NCBI RefSeq assembly: GCF_001293645.1
Contig: NZ_LBMD01000032.1
Span: 1-43,043 of the forward strand
Direction of reading: 5' to 3'
DNA: 43,043 bases
Origin: Bacillus sp. CHD6a
GTDB lineage: Bacteria > Bacillota > Bacilli > Bacillales > Bacillaceae_I
Translations under genes and position numbers: made by a program
Shown: piece by piece, positions 1 to 7,297 of the stretch
Layout of the letters: every line of letters starts with the position of its first letter
How positions within the stretch are numbered: the stretch's first letter is position 1
The notes under the pieces: generated by a model
The model's database searches: none
What the model was told of the DNA's origin: nothing
The model's input: only the letters and a program-made list of their open reading frames with translations

Positions 1-93
1 CTCTTTCCCCTCCCCACATTGCGTTTCGGGCGGAGAGAGAAGCCACCTCTCTGACATAGAAAGCGGAAGCCCCTGCTCCCCTCGCTCGCTCCA

Positions 94-876
94 TCACTGC
101 TCCTTCATCCACCTCGTCAACCGCGCCACAATCCTCCTATTTTCTCTAGGCGGAAAATAATGAGTGTACTCCGGATAATACCACGCCTCCACGTGCACCC
201 CCATCTCCTTTGCACACTTTTCCAATCTATAAGAGTGCTCAATTGAAACGTTTTTGTCCTGTTCTCCATGAATAATTAAAATAGGCGCTGCAAGACGGTC
301 AAGCTCCAACAGTGGTGTCCTCCACTCATATCGCTCCGGGTATTTATTTGGAGTCCCCCCAATAACCCGCTTCATCATACGGCGCAGGTCCACTCTCTCC
401 TCATAAGTGAGAAACATATCGGACACGCCGCCCCAAGACACAACAGAACACACTTCAGGGTAATTAATACCTGTCATCAGTGCCATCACACCGCCACGAG
501 AGAAACCGAAGACATGAATACGATCAGCCTTCACTTTTTCATGACCCGCTAATAACTTAAAAGCAGCAAACGCATCCTCTCTGTCATCTCCAGCAAAATC
601 CTCATTTCCCTCTCCACCTTGATTTCCACGGTAAAAAGGCGCCATCACCACAAAACCTTCTGAGGCAAATTGAACAATACGGCCAACACGTACCTGACCG
701 ACATTTTTGATGCCTCCCCTTAAATATAGAAATCCATCATACTCCCCTTCCGCTTTCGGTTCGGCTAACAGTCCCTTCACCTTCAAACCATCGCTATAAT
801 AGGTCACCTTAAAAACCCTGATATGCGGACTTGGTGATGGAAATGGAGTCTTTTCAACAATTGTTCCGTCCTGCAA
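94..876 (-). CDS. ytmA: YtmA-like alpha/beta hydrolase (S9 peptidase/dienelactone hydrolase type)
   Basis: A cytosolic alpha/beta hydrolase of about 260 residues; the substrate is unknown. The nucleophile elbow GFSRGG (Ser126), an acid in HGEQDKN (Asp207) and a C-terminal His in YTHYF (His239) form a visible catalytic triad. No signal peptide is seen. The frame opens upstream at 915, but I chose a TTG at 876. It has an AAAAGGAGG ribosome binding site 8 bases upstream (885-893), and it gives an N-terminus (MQDGTIVEKTPFPSPSPH) like that of B. subtilis YtmA. It is divergent from the ytlACD transporter genes, as in B. subtilis. The family call is firm, the function is not. Confidence 0.85.
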   Translation of the reverse strand: MQDGTIVEKTPFPSPSPHIRVFKVTYYSDGLKVKGLLAEPKAEGEYDGFLYLRGGIKNVGQVRVGRIVQFASEGFVVMAPFYRGNQGGEGNEDFAGDDREDAFAAFKLLAGHEKVKADRIHVFGFSRGGVMALMTGINYPEVCSVVSWGGVSDMFLTYEERVDLRRMMKRVIGGTPNKYPERYEWRTPLLELDRLAAPILIIHGEQDKNVSIEHSYRLEKCAKEMGVHVEAWYYPEYTHYFPPRENRRIVARLTRWMKEQ

Positions 877-988
877 AAATATTGCCTCCTTTTGACGCAC
901 TAGGCATTCACACATATTTAGCCCAAATCATACGCTAATCTATAAAAACATACAAAGCATATGCCCACAATTTCTGAGGAGGTAGGAC

Positions 989-1984
989 ATGAAAGGTTTA
1001 AGAATAGCGTTAAGTATATTATTATCTTTTGCTTTAATCGCCGCGCTTACAGCTTGCGGTGGCAGCAAAACAGAAAAGATACGGATTGCCGAAGTTACCC
1101 GCTCTATTTTTTATGCTCCCCAATATGTTGCGATTGAAAAAGGATTTTTTGAAGAAGAAGGATTGGAAATTGAATTAACGACCACTTGGGGTGGCGACAA
1201 AACAATGACCACTTTGTTAGCTGACGGGGCTGATGTAGCACTGGTAGGTTCTGAGACGTCCATTTATGTGTATGCGCAAGGTTCTAATGATCCTATCATT
1301 AACTTTGCTCAGCTTACCCAAACAGACGGAACTTTTCTAGTTTCAAGAGAGAAACTTGATAACTTTGATTGGGATAATGTAAAAGGCAGTACCTTCCTAG
1401 GGCAGCGTAAAGGTGGCATGCCTCAAATGGCCGGGGAGTTCGTACTCAAAAAACATGGCATTGACCCGCAGAATGATCTGAATCTTATTCAAAATGTTGA
1501 TTTTGCAAACATCCCTAGCGCTTTCGCTTCCGGTACAGGAGATTTTGTGCAGTTATTCGAACCGCAGGCCAGTATTTTTGAAGCGGAAGGCATCGGATAT
1601 ATCGTCGCCTCTTTCGGGGAAGAGTCCGGTCACTTGCCATATACGACATTCATGGCAAAGGAAAGCTATTTAAAAGAAAATCCTGAGGCCGCAGAGAAAT
1701 TCACTCGTGCACTCTATAAAGCTCAACAATGGGTGGAGGAAAACCCTGCTTCTGAAACTGCCAAAGTCATTCTTCCATACTTTGAAGATACGTCGGTAGA
1801 ATTAATAGAGACCGTTGTGGACCGTTACAAGAGTCAAGGTTCTTTCGCCACTGATCCAATCCTCAGTCAAGAAGAATGGGATAACTTGCAAAATATTATG
1901 GACACAGCCGGGGAGCTTCCGCAATATGTGGAATACGGCACGTTAGTAAATACAGCCATTGCAGAAGAGGTAATGGAAGAATAG
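989..1984 (+). CDS. ytlA: ABC transporter substrate-binding lipoprotein YtlA (SsuA/THI5-NMT1 family)
   Basis: The extracytoplasmic binding protein of the YtlA-YtlC-YtlD importer. The N-terminus is a lipoprotein signal peptide with lipobox LTAC and acceptor Cys23. The mature part has the NMT1/THI5-like pattern, with AEVTRSIFYAPQYVAIEKGF followed by GADVALVG. This fold binds sulfonates, nitrate, pyrimidine precursors of thiamine and similar compounds. The substrate here cannot be read from the sequence. A GAGGAGG ribosome binding site precedes the ATG. The ATPase gene begins 12 bases after the stop, so the three genes form an operon. No riboswitch is apparent in the 73-base leader between the ytmA frame and this start. 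Confidence 0.88.
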   Translation: MKGLRIALSILLSFALIAALTACGGSKTEKIRIAEVTRSIFYAPQYVAIEKGFFEEEGLEIELTTTWGGDKTMTTLLADGADVALVGSETSIYVYAQGSNDPIINFAQLTQTDGTFLVSREKLDNFDWDNVKGSTFLGQRKGGMPQMAGEFVLKKHGIDPQNDLNLIQNVDFANIPSAFASGTGDFVQLFEPQASIFEAEGIGYIVASFGEESGHLPYTTFMAKESYLKENPEAAEKFTRALYKAQQWVEENPASETAKVILPYFEDTSVELIETVVDRYKSQGSFATDPILSQEEWDNLQNIMDTAGELPQYVEYGTLVNTAIAEEVMEE

Positions 1985-1995
1985 GATGATGAACG

Positions 1996-2775
1996 ATGAG
2001 TTTATTATCAATTAATAATATAAATCACATCTACTTTACACCGGAACGGGCGACAAAGGTATTAGAAGACATCTCTATTTCTATTGAGGAAGGGGAGTTT
2101 ATCTCCTTCCTCGGCCCAAGTGGTTGCGGGAAAACAACACTGTTATCCATTATTGCGGGTCTCCTTAAGCCGACGGAAGGGAGCGTATTATTAGGCGACA
2201 AACCTTCTAGAGACTGCGTCTCCAATATTGGCTATATGCTTCAACAGGATTATCTTTTCCCATGGAAAACCATTGAGGAGAATGTACTTCTAGGGTTGAA
2301 GATTGCAGATAAACAGACGAAACTAACGATGGAAAGAACTTTATATCTTCTAAAAGAAATGGGACTGCCGGATGTTGAAACATTATATCCATCTCAGTTA
2401 TCAGGCGGAATGCGACAGCGTGCAGCGCTTGTCCGTACACTTGCCACAGATCCTCAACTCCTGCTTCTTGACGAACCATTTTCAGCACTGGACTACCAGA
2501 CGAAGCTAAAGCTGGAGGATTTAGTTTTTACCACACTCAAGTCCTTTAAAAAAACCGCCTTGCTTGTCACCCATGACATCGGGGAAGCCATCGCCATGAG
2601 TGACCGCATCTTTCTGTTAAAAGCGAATCCAGGACGTTTGGCGAAAACATTCATCGTTCCAGAAGAGTTAAGAAACATGATCCCATTTGAAGCAAGGCAG
2701 CACCCCGATTTCTCCTCCTTGTTCCAAAAAATTTGGAAGGAGTTGGAGCAACTTGAACAAGAAAGCGAACATTGA
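1996..2775 (+). CDS. ytlC: ABC transporter ATP-binding protein YtlC
   Basis: The ATPase of the Ytl importer, of the nitrate/sulfonate/taurine class. It shows Walker [10 protein letters not shown], the Q-loop LQQDYLF, the signature LSGGMRQR, Walker [13 protein letters not shown] and the switch His in VTHD. The length (259 residues) is normal for SsuB/TauB-like subunits. It lies 12 bases after ytlA, and its 3' end overlaps the start of the permease gene by about 23 bases, which suggests translational coupling. Confidence 0.9.
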   Translation: MSLLSINNINHIYFTPERATKVLEDISISIEEGEFISFLGPSGCGKTTLLSIIAGLLKPTEGSVLLGDKPSRDCVSNIGYMLQQDYLFPWKTIEENVLLGLKIADKQTKLTMERTLYLLKEMGLPDVETLYPSQLSGGMRQRAALVRTLATDPQLLLLDEPFSALDYQTKLKLEDLVFTTLKSFKKTALLVTHDIGEAIAMSDRIFLLKANPGRLAKTFIVPEELRNMIPFEARQHPDFSSLFQKIWKELEQLEQESEH

Positions 2776-3559
2776 TTTTCTTCACCAAGGTTACTTAAAA
2801 CAGCTTAAAAAGGTAACGTATCAGGTAAGGTTATATCAGCTAATCATTTTTATTGTCTTTTTTTCCGCTTGGGAGCTTGCCGGAAAAAACAGCTGGATCA
2901 ATCCATTGCTGTTCAGCTACCCGAGTCGGATCTGGAATCTTTTCTTAGATAAAATTAAAGACGGTACGCTGCTTTCCAATATCAGTATCACAGTAACCGA
3001 AACTATCTTCGGCTTCATTCTCGGAACACTCATTGGAACGATTATGGCTGCCATCCTCTGGTGGTCGCCGATGGTTTCTAGAGTGCTTGAGCCTTATTTA
3101 GTCATTCTTAATGCAATGCCTAAAGTCGCTCTCGGCCCCATACTAATTGTTGCCATTGGTCCTAATATGGGGTCGATCATCACCATGGGCGCTATTATTT
3201 CTGTTATCATCACAACCATTGTCGTGTATACCGCCTTTAAAGAAGTAGATGATAACTATCTGAAAGTTCTGAGGACCTTCGGGGCAACTCGGAGGCAACT
3301 TTTCCAGCAAGCAGTCCTCCCAGCGTCCTATCCTACTATTATCTCCACCCTTAAAGTGAACGTTGGATTGGCTTGGGTCGGCGTCATCGTCGGCGAATTT
3401 TTGGTCAGTTCCAAAGGACTTGGCTATATGATTATCTATGGCTTTCAAGTATTCAATTTCACCCTCGTTCTTTTGAGCTTATTGATTATCGCAGTATTTG
3501 CGACAATCATGTATCAATTGGTCGAGTACCTTGAAAAAAAGCTTGTTAAACATACGTAA
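2753..3559 (+). CDS. ytlD: ABC transporter permease YtlD
   Basis: The membrane subunit of the Ytl importer (BPD_transp_1 family). Several hydrophobic segments flank an EAA-type coupling loop around [19 protein letters not shown], which contacts the ATPase. The frame is open from ATG 2687, but that start would overlap ytlC by 89 bases and add a non-homologous leader. A TTG at 2753 has AAGGAG 10 bases upstream and gives [17 protein letters not shown], so I prefer it. The start remains uncertain. The operon ends just downstream in a bidirectional terminator shared with ytkD. Confidence 0.82.
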   Translation: MNKKANIDFLHQGYLKQLKKVTYQVRLYQLIIFIVFFSAWELAGKNSWINPLLFSYPSRIWNLFLDKIKDGTLLSNISITVTETIFGFILGTLIGTIMAAILWWSPMVSRVLEPYLVILNAMPKVALGPILIVAIGPNMGSIITMGAIISVIITTIVVYTAFKEVDDNYLKVLRTFGATRRQLFQQAVLPASYPTIISTLKVNVGLAWVGVIVGEFLVSSKGLGYMIIYGFQVFNFTLVLLSLLIIAVFATIMYQLVEYLEKKLVKHT

Positions 3560-3565
3560 AAAAGA

Positions 3566-3598
3566 AAGAGCAACTCCTCAAATAATGGAGTTGCTCTT
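3566..3598. terminator. Bidirectional terminator between ytlD and ytkD
   Basis: AAGAGCAACTCC (3566-3577) pairs with GGAGTTGCTCTT (3587-3598) in a 12-bp stem. It is followed by CTTTATTTT on the plus strand and by a T-rich run on the minus strand. The ytkD stop codon (3578-3580) lies in the loop, so the last ytkD codons form one arm. Confidence 0.88.
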
Positions 3599-4054
3599 CT
3601 TTATTTTATCAAGACAATGCGTCAAAACATCGTCTTTCATAATGAAACTAAACTTATTATCTTTTCTTATAGTTGCTGGTATCTCCTTCAAGAGGACAGG
3701 ACCATTCGTTTCAAAGTATGTAGACTGCTTTTCTAACGTATCAATTACTGCAAAATATACATTTTTAACGATGACTTTTTCTCTTCCATCCACTTTATAC
3801 TGCCCTATGTATTTCAGCTGGGACACATGTCCACCTGTTTCTTCCTTTACTTCTCTAATCGCACCTTGGTCGGCGGTTTCCCCATTTTCTACTTTTCCAC
3901 CCGGAAACTCCATTCCCCTGTTTTTATGACTGGTCAACAGCCACTGATCCTGGTAACGACAAATAACCCAGACGTGTTTGGGGTCTCGAGAAAAAGGATG
4001 GTCTTCAAAGGATAACATCACTCGGTTGTTATAAATATCTTCAAACTCATACAT
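3578..4054 (-). CDS. ytkD: Nudix hydrolase YtkD (RNA 5'-pyrophosphohydrolase RppH type)
   Basis: The Nudix box lies at about residues 53-75, GGKVENGETADQ then REVKEETGG, with metal-binding glutamates E68, E71 and E72. The 158-residue length equals that of B. subtilis YtkD, which has been described as an 8-oxo-dGTP antimutator and as an RNA 5'-pyrophosphohydrolase that starts mRNA decay. The gene is monocistronic between ytlD (convergent) and an unknown gene. A possible promoter lies upstream on the minus strand (TTGACT at 4120-4125, TATGAT at 4095-4100), but its 19-base spacer is long. Confidence 0.88.
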   Translation of the reverse strand: MYEFEDIYNNRVMLSFEDHPFSRDPKHVWVICRYQDQWLLTSHKNRGMEFPGGKVENGETADQGAIREVKEETGGHVSQLKYIGQYKVDGREKVIVKNVYFAVIDTLEKQSTYFETNGPVLLKEIPATIRKDNKFSFIMKDDVLTHCLDKIKKSNSII

Positions 4055-4159
4055 ACTATCGAAACTCCAATATCTCTTTTTTCTTATTTATCTTATCATA
4101 GTAGCATCGAAAATGTGAGAGTCAAGTACCTTATTTAGACCATCATGGATAAAAAACTT

Positions 4160-4480
4160 CTATTCGATTAAATCGTCCATTAATCCCTGATCTTTAATGT
4201 GGGCCTTCGTTGCTTCATCCCCAAGCTCATAAATCATCTTAAACGCCTGTTGCAATCCGTTATCATATGCATCATTTGTTTTGTCAAAGTGATATTGTAC
4301 ATACGGAATATGGGCACGCCAAAAACCTTGCCAATCAGAAGAATAATTTTGATCGAAAATTTCCCGTAAATGTGTTATTTCATCATCTGTTGCCTGTATC
4401 TGATAGTCCCAAGAAGATGCTGTACTCACTTGTGAAATTGAACCCTCTGCTAGTGAAATGTAGTATGTTTTACGCTCCAT
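4160..4480 (-). CDS. Conserved small protein of unknown function
   Basis: A 106-residue soluble protein without signal peptide or membrane segment. The N-terminus (MERKTYYISLAEGSISQ) looks like short beta strands. The rest is acidic and helical, with several Trp/Tyr residues (DWQGFWRAHIPYVQYHFD). A GGGTGAAG ribosome binding site precedes the ATG. I recall similar small proteins in other Bacillus genomes but cannot assign a function. No partner is evident from context. Confidence 0.7.
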   Translation of the reverse strand: MERKTYYISLAEGSISQVSTASSWDYQIQATDDEITHLREIFDQNYSSDWQGFWRAHIPYVQYHFDKTNDAYDNGLQQAFKMIYELGDEATKAHIKDQGLMDDLIE

Positions 4481-4553
4481 GTATCTTCACCCTTTCCAGT
4501 ATCTTCTCTTATTTTCACACAAAATCCCTTCTTTATTCTTTTAGGTTTGCTAG

Positions 4554-4952
4554 TTACGGATCCGCCTTTTTCTTAATGGCATCCATAACTTTCTTCAAGA
4601 TGTTCGGTATCGGTACTCCCATACGTGCCGCGTTTTCCATAATGGATATGAACTCATTTACCAAATAAAATAAGATTGTAACGTCTTTAATTAGATTAGT
4701 ACCTAAAATAATGTCCAACACATGAGCAATCGTGACTAATGCAAAAATAAATATCTTTTGTGCGATACCTTTAAAACTCTCTCGACTCGAAAGACGCTTT
4801 TCAACAAATGCAGCGATGATTCCTGTTAAATAATCCACGACAACAAACAAAATTAAAAAAGTTAATAGAGAACTAAAGCCTCCGTAAAAAAAAGAAGCTA
4901 TGGAACCTAGGAATGATGCAATTCCCAAACAAAAAATATTGTACTTGTCCAT
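4554..4952 (-). CDS. ytkC: YtkC-like holin-family membrane protein (phage holin 4 / TcdE type)
   Basis: A 132-residue membrane protein with three or four hydrophobic segments. It carries the family hallmark VVDYLTGIIAAFVEKRLSS followed by FKGIAQKIFIF and a downstream D in HVLD. This family includes phage holins and toxin-secretion holins; chromosomal orphans such as YtkC have no proven role. The frame is open from 5072, but ATG 4952 has an AGGGGGT ribosome binding site and matches the usual family length. No endolysin or phage gene lies nearby. Confidence 0.82.
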   Translation of the reverse strand: MDKYNIFCLGIASFLGSIASFFYGGFSSLLTFLILFVVVDYLTGIIAAFVEKRLSSRESFKGIAQKIFIFALVTIAHVLDIILGTNLIKDVTILFYLVNEFISIMENAARMGVPIPNILKKVMDAIKKKADP

Positions 4953-5099
4953 GACAAATTCCCCTACCCCCTCACTACTTTCTATATTGCATATTATGCA
5001 AAATAGTAAAAGCCCGTTACGAAATAATAGAATTTTGTGTATGAACGAATATAATTGGTGAAAACTAATCATTATTTTACTAGAGGAGCTAGAAAAAAC

Positions 5100-5336
5100 A
5101 TGAAATCATTTGAGACGTTCGTAAACAAATATCATAAAAAATGGATTCGAGATGATGAAGATATAGATGCCGTTGCGTATTCTATCGTGAATAGCTTTAC
5201 TAGGGAGCAATGTATCGATCTATTAGCGGAATTATCAGATGAAGACCTTCATCAAGTGGTGGCAGAATTGGTAATGGAGCAGGTAAAAGAGTTGTTGATT
5301 AGTGGAACTAATGGGGACCAAGGTATGCTTCACTAA
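5100..5336 (+). CDS. Small acidic protein of unknown function
   Basis: The protein has 78 residues, starting MKSFETFVNKYHKKWIRDD, and is predicted to be helical and acidic with no membrane segment. I chose ATG 5100 over the in-frame 5055 start because GAGGAG (5083-5088) lies 11 bases before it. A TATAAT at 5050-5055 could be the -10 element of its promoter, but no clear -35 is present. It is divergent from the holin-like gene and convergent with dps, with a shared terminator. I do not recognise the family. Confidence 0.65.
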   Translation: MKSFETFVNKYHKKWIRDDEDIDAVAYSIVNSFTREQCIDLLAELSDEDLHQVVAELVMEQVKELLISGTNGDQGMLH

Positions 5337-5354
5337 CTTTTCATAGAAAAAAAG

Positions 5355-5395
5355 AGCCTGATGGAAGGAGATTTTCCACTCCCTTGCATCAGGCT
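5355..5395. terminator. Bidirectional terminator between the 78-residue CDS and dps
   Basis: AGCCTGATG (5355-5363) pairs with CATCAGGCT (5387-5395). An A tract lies on the left and a T tract on the right (CGTTTTTATTTT), so it can stop transcription from both convergent genes. Confidence 0.85.
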
Positions 5396-5403
5396 ACTCG
5401 TTT

Positions 5404-5844
5404 TTATTTTCCTAAGAATGCATGCAACATCCAGTTGTGTTTCTCCACACTTTGGTGAATGGCAAGAAGCATATCACCCGTGGTTTCATCTCCAACTTTG
5501 TCCGCAATCTCCATACCTTCTTTTAACTCTTCTATGAGGGTAGAGAAGTCGCTAGCAATGGATTGGACCATTTGCTCTGCCGTTTCTTTCCCTTCCGCTT
5601 CATGAATAGTGGATATCTCCAAGATCTCTTTCATCGTTCCTACTGGAGTTCCCTCAATAGCTAGCAATCGCTCTGCCAATTCATCAATATGTATGGCAGC
5701 CTCTCCGTATAACTGTTCAAACTTTTCATGAAGTGTGAAAAACTCCGGCCCTTTTACAAACCAGTGATAATTATGTAACTTGATATAAAGAACACTCCAG
5801 TTTGCTACTTGTTTATTAACTACTTCTGTCAACTGTTTAGACAT
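5404..5844 (-). CDS. dps: Dps family DNA-protecting mini-ferritin
   Basis: A 146-residue Dps protein that oxidises and stores iron in a dodecamer and protects DNA. The inter-subunit ferroxidase ligands are visible: His27 in [11 protein letters not shown], then Asp54 and Glu58 in [10 protein letters not shown]. It has an AGGAGG ribosome binding site. A sigma-B type promoter upstream suggests general-stress control, as for B. subtilis dps. No PerR-type box was seen, which argues against it being the MrgA paralogue. Confidence 0.93.
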   Translation of the reverse strand: MSKQLTEVVNKQVANWSVLYIKLHNYHWFVKGPEFFTLHEKFEQLYGEAAIHIDELAERLLAIEGTPVGTMKEILEISTIHEAEGKETAEQMVQSIASDFSTLIEELKEGMEIADKVGDETTGDMLLAIHQSVEKHNWMLHAFLGK

Positions 5845-5892
5845 TTTGTTCCATTGCCTCCTTCAACTATACCAATAGAGTATATAGGTTAT

Positions 5893-5918
5893 TTACCCCT
5901 TATAGCGTTCCCCTAAAC
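5893..5918 (-). promoter_or_regulatory. Sigma-B type promoter of dps
   Basis: On the minus strand GTTTAG (5918-5913) is followed by 14 bases and GGGTAA (5898-5893). This closely fits the sigma-B consensus GTTTAA-N12-14-GGGTAT and lies about 50 bases before the dps start. Confidence 0.75.
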
Positions 5919-6003
5919 AAAGGACTTATGCCTTGATTAGTCTTTGTTAGAAGGTAATAATGTATTATATCGAAAATTAACTTATCCGGAGGTATATACA
6001 CCC

Positions 6004-6159
6004 ATGATGACCATATTAATCATCTGCATCATCATCGTACTTGTTGTGCTATTTCTCACCCTTCTCTCCACTAACAAAGCCTACAAATACGAACACACCA
6101 TAGACCCAATCGAACCAACACAAAACCAAAAAGCCCCCGATGATGAGGAGAAGAAATAA
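6004..6159 (+). CDS. ytzI: YtzI-like small membrane protein
   Basis: A 51-residue protein with one N-terminal transmembrane helix (MMTILIICIIIVLVVLFLTL) followed by a hydrophilic tail that includes KAYKYEHTIDPI. It resembles B. subtilis YtzI in length and pattern. The frame is open from 5944, but GGAGGT at 5988-5993 directs initiation to ATG 6004 (or 6007). The function is unknown. Its stop lies just before the first palindromic repeat copy, which may act as its terminator. Confidence 0.7.
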   Translation: MMTILIICIIIVLVVLFLTLLSTNKAYKYEHTIDPIEPTQNQKAPDDEEKK

Positions 6160-6161
6160 AA

Positions 6162-6213
6162 AAAATTCCTTTGGGGGTCAGACCCCTAAAGGAATTTTGC
6201 ATCAAACGTCGAA
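6162..6213. repeat. Dispersed palindromic repeat, copy 1 (GGGGTCAGACCCC core)
   Basis: AAAATTCCTTT at 6162-6172 and AAAGGAATTTT at 6188-6198 are perfect arms around a GGGGGTCAGACCCC core. The conserved tail CAAACGTCGAA ends at 6213. Related copies lie at about 22713-22753 and 34226-34277. The hairpin, with a T run on the minus strand, could also work as a terminator. Confidence 0.85.
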
Positions 6214-6242
6214 ACCCCCTGAGCATCAGGCTCAAGGGGTTT
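6212..6242 (-). terminator. Hairpin downstream of ycgQ
   Basis: AAACCCC (6212-6218) pairs with GGGGTTT (6236-6242), and TGAGC (6220-6224) with GCTCA (6230-6234), separated by one mismatch. It lies between convergent ytzI and ycgQ, beside the palindromic repeat. No long T tract follows, so the terminator role is inferred. Confidence 0.55.
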
Positions 6243-6243
6243 C

Positions 6244-6280
6244 ACTACTAATAGTCTTTAAGGTAAAGGTTATTAGTAGT
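6244..6280. other. Long hairpin overlapping the ycgQ stop codon
   Basis: ACTACTAATA (6244-6253) is the perfect reverse complement of TATTAGTAGT (6271-6280). The inner bases also pair, with two G-T wobbles, giving about 17 bp around an AGG loop. The ycgQ stop (6273-6275) lies in one arm. There is no T tract, so it may protect the mRNA 3' end. Confidence 0.6.
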
Positions 6281-7280
6281 ATTCATAGATATATGGTGAT
6301 TCTGGTTGTTCTACTTTTTCAAGGGTTTCTACTTCGACATAAGGAAGGGTCCAGTTATTGTATTGAGTGGTTGTCAAGGTTCCGCTTATTTTCACCCAGT
6401 CATCGTTTTGAAGGTCCCCTGCCCCGCTCATAGTGGACAATGTTCCATAAACACTGGCATCTGCAACGCAACAAGACAAACCAAAACGTGCGACAACAAA
6501 CTGATTCTCCGTAAAGTCTGCTTCACGGTACACAAATCCGATCATCTCTATTTTCTTGCCGACAAATTCATCAATGCTCATATCTATGATGTTCATCATC
6601 GGAATGTATCTCTCATCATCCACTACAATGGTATCCATCTCAAGCATCTCAGCCTTCAATTCTTCATAATAACCTTCCGGGGGTTCTTGCAATTCAAATC
6701 CTTCCGGATGCTCTAACGGTGCGTCAGCTAATTGCTCATCAATCTCCGGTGCCCCGCTTTCTTGATCCTCCATATACCCTTCAGGATCATCTAAGTAAGC
6801 TTCTGCCCTTGAAGTTTCCGATTCACCACCGTTTCCTCCATCTTCAGTGGTGCCACCTGATGGACCATCAAATGCCCCTGCCTGTTCACGCTGTTCCACA
6901 ATCTGTTTGGAATTTGTAAAACCTCGCTTATCGATAATAGAGCTGTCCAAAATGTTTTCAGGAAACATGAATCCTGTCACAACAGGGAATACAAACATCG
7001 AATAAATCAATATAGATTGAATGGGAGTAGATGACTCCCCATGGTCAAATCCACAATTACACACCAGTTCCTCTTTATCTTTAGAGCCACTGCGCCAGAT
7101 CTGCACGATTCCAAGAATAAACAAAGTTCCTGCTGCAAAATACATAAATGGCATCATCCGAGGTGCAATGAAATTCGTTATATTTCCAGTGGCCAGAAGC
7201 TTAAAAAACAAAAGAGTAAATCCCAGCAATATGATTCCACGCAAATAAATATGGAACCCATAATCACGATTGCTTTCCAT
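6273..7280 (-). CDS. ycgQ: YcgQ-like membrane protein (TIGR03943 / DUF1980 family)
   Basis: A 335-residue partner of the YcgR permease. There are two N-terminal transmembrane segments (about 12-30 and 43-61), a short Cys/His loop (CNCGFDHG, residues 74-81), a third segment at about 88-105, and a soluble C-terminal domain with the family signature ARFGLSCCVADAS (C270, C271). Between them lies an acidic linker at about 135-215 with three PEGY/PEGF motifs (166, 192, 201). That linker is unusual and probably lineage-specific. It lies 17 bases after ycgR, so the two are co-transcribed. Members of this pair are thought to handle metals or metal chaperones, but the substrate is unproven; the zinc link here is by neighbourhood only. 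Confidence 0.8.
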   Translation of the reverse strand: MESNRDYGFHIYLRGIILLGFTLLFFKLLATGNITNFIAPRMMPFMYFAAGTLFILGIVQIWRSGSKDKEELVCNCGFDHGESSTPIQSILIYSMFVFPVVTGFMFPENILDSSIIDKRGFTNSKQIVEQREQAGAFDGPSGGTTEDGGNGGESETSRAEAYLDDPEGYMEDQESGAPEIDEQLADAPLEHPEGFELQEPPEGYYEELKAEMLEMDTIVVDDERYIPMMNIIDMSIDEFVGKKIEMIGFVYREADFTENQFVVARFGLSCCVADASVYGTLSTMSGAGDLQNDDWVKISGTLTTTQYNNWTLPYVEVETLEKVEQPESPYIYEYY

Positions 7281-7297
7281 CTATCATCATCCTCTCC

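Noticed and set aside
1-93. Possible feature at the left edge
   Set aside because: A short AGAGAG/CTCTCT inverted repeat is visible near 32-55, but there is no T tract and no similarity to the other repeats, so no call is made.
915-988. Thiamine or other riboswitch before ytlA
   Set aside because: The leader is only about 70 bases long and contains no recognisable aptamer or terminator, although THI5-like transporters sometimes have one.
4554-4952. Prophage remnant indicated by the holin-like gene
   Set aside because: No other phage gene, attachment site or change in base composition is seen, and orphan YtkC-type genes are normal in Bacillus chromosomes.
5944-6003. Upstream start for the YtzI-like protein
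   Set aside because: It would add 20 hydrophilic residues before the membrane helix and has no ribosome binding site, whereas GGAGGT precedes ATG 6004.
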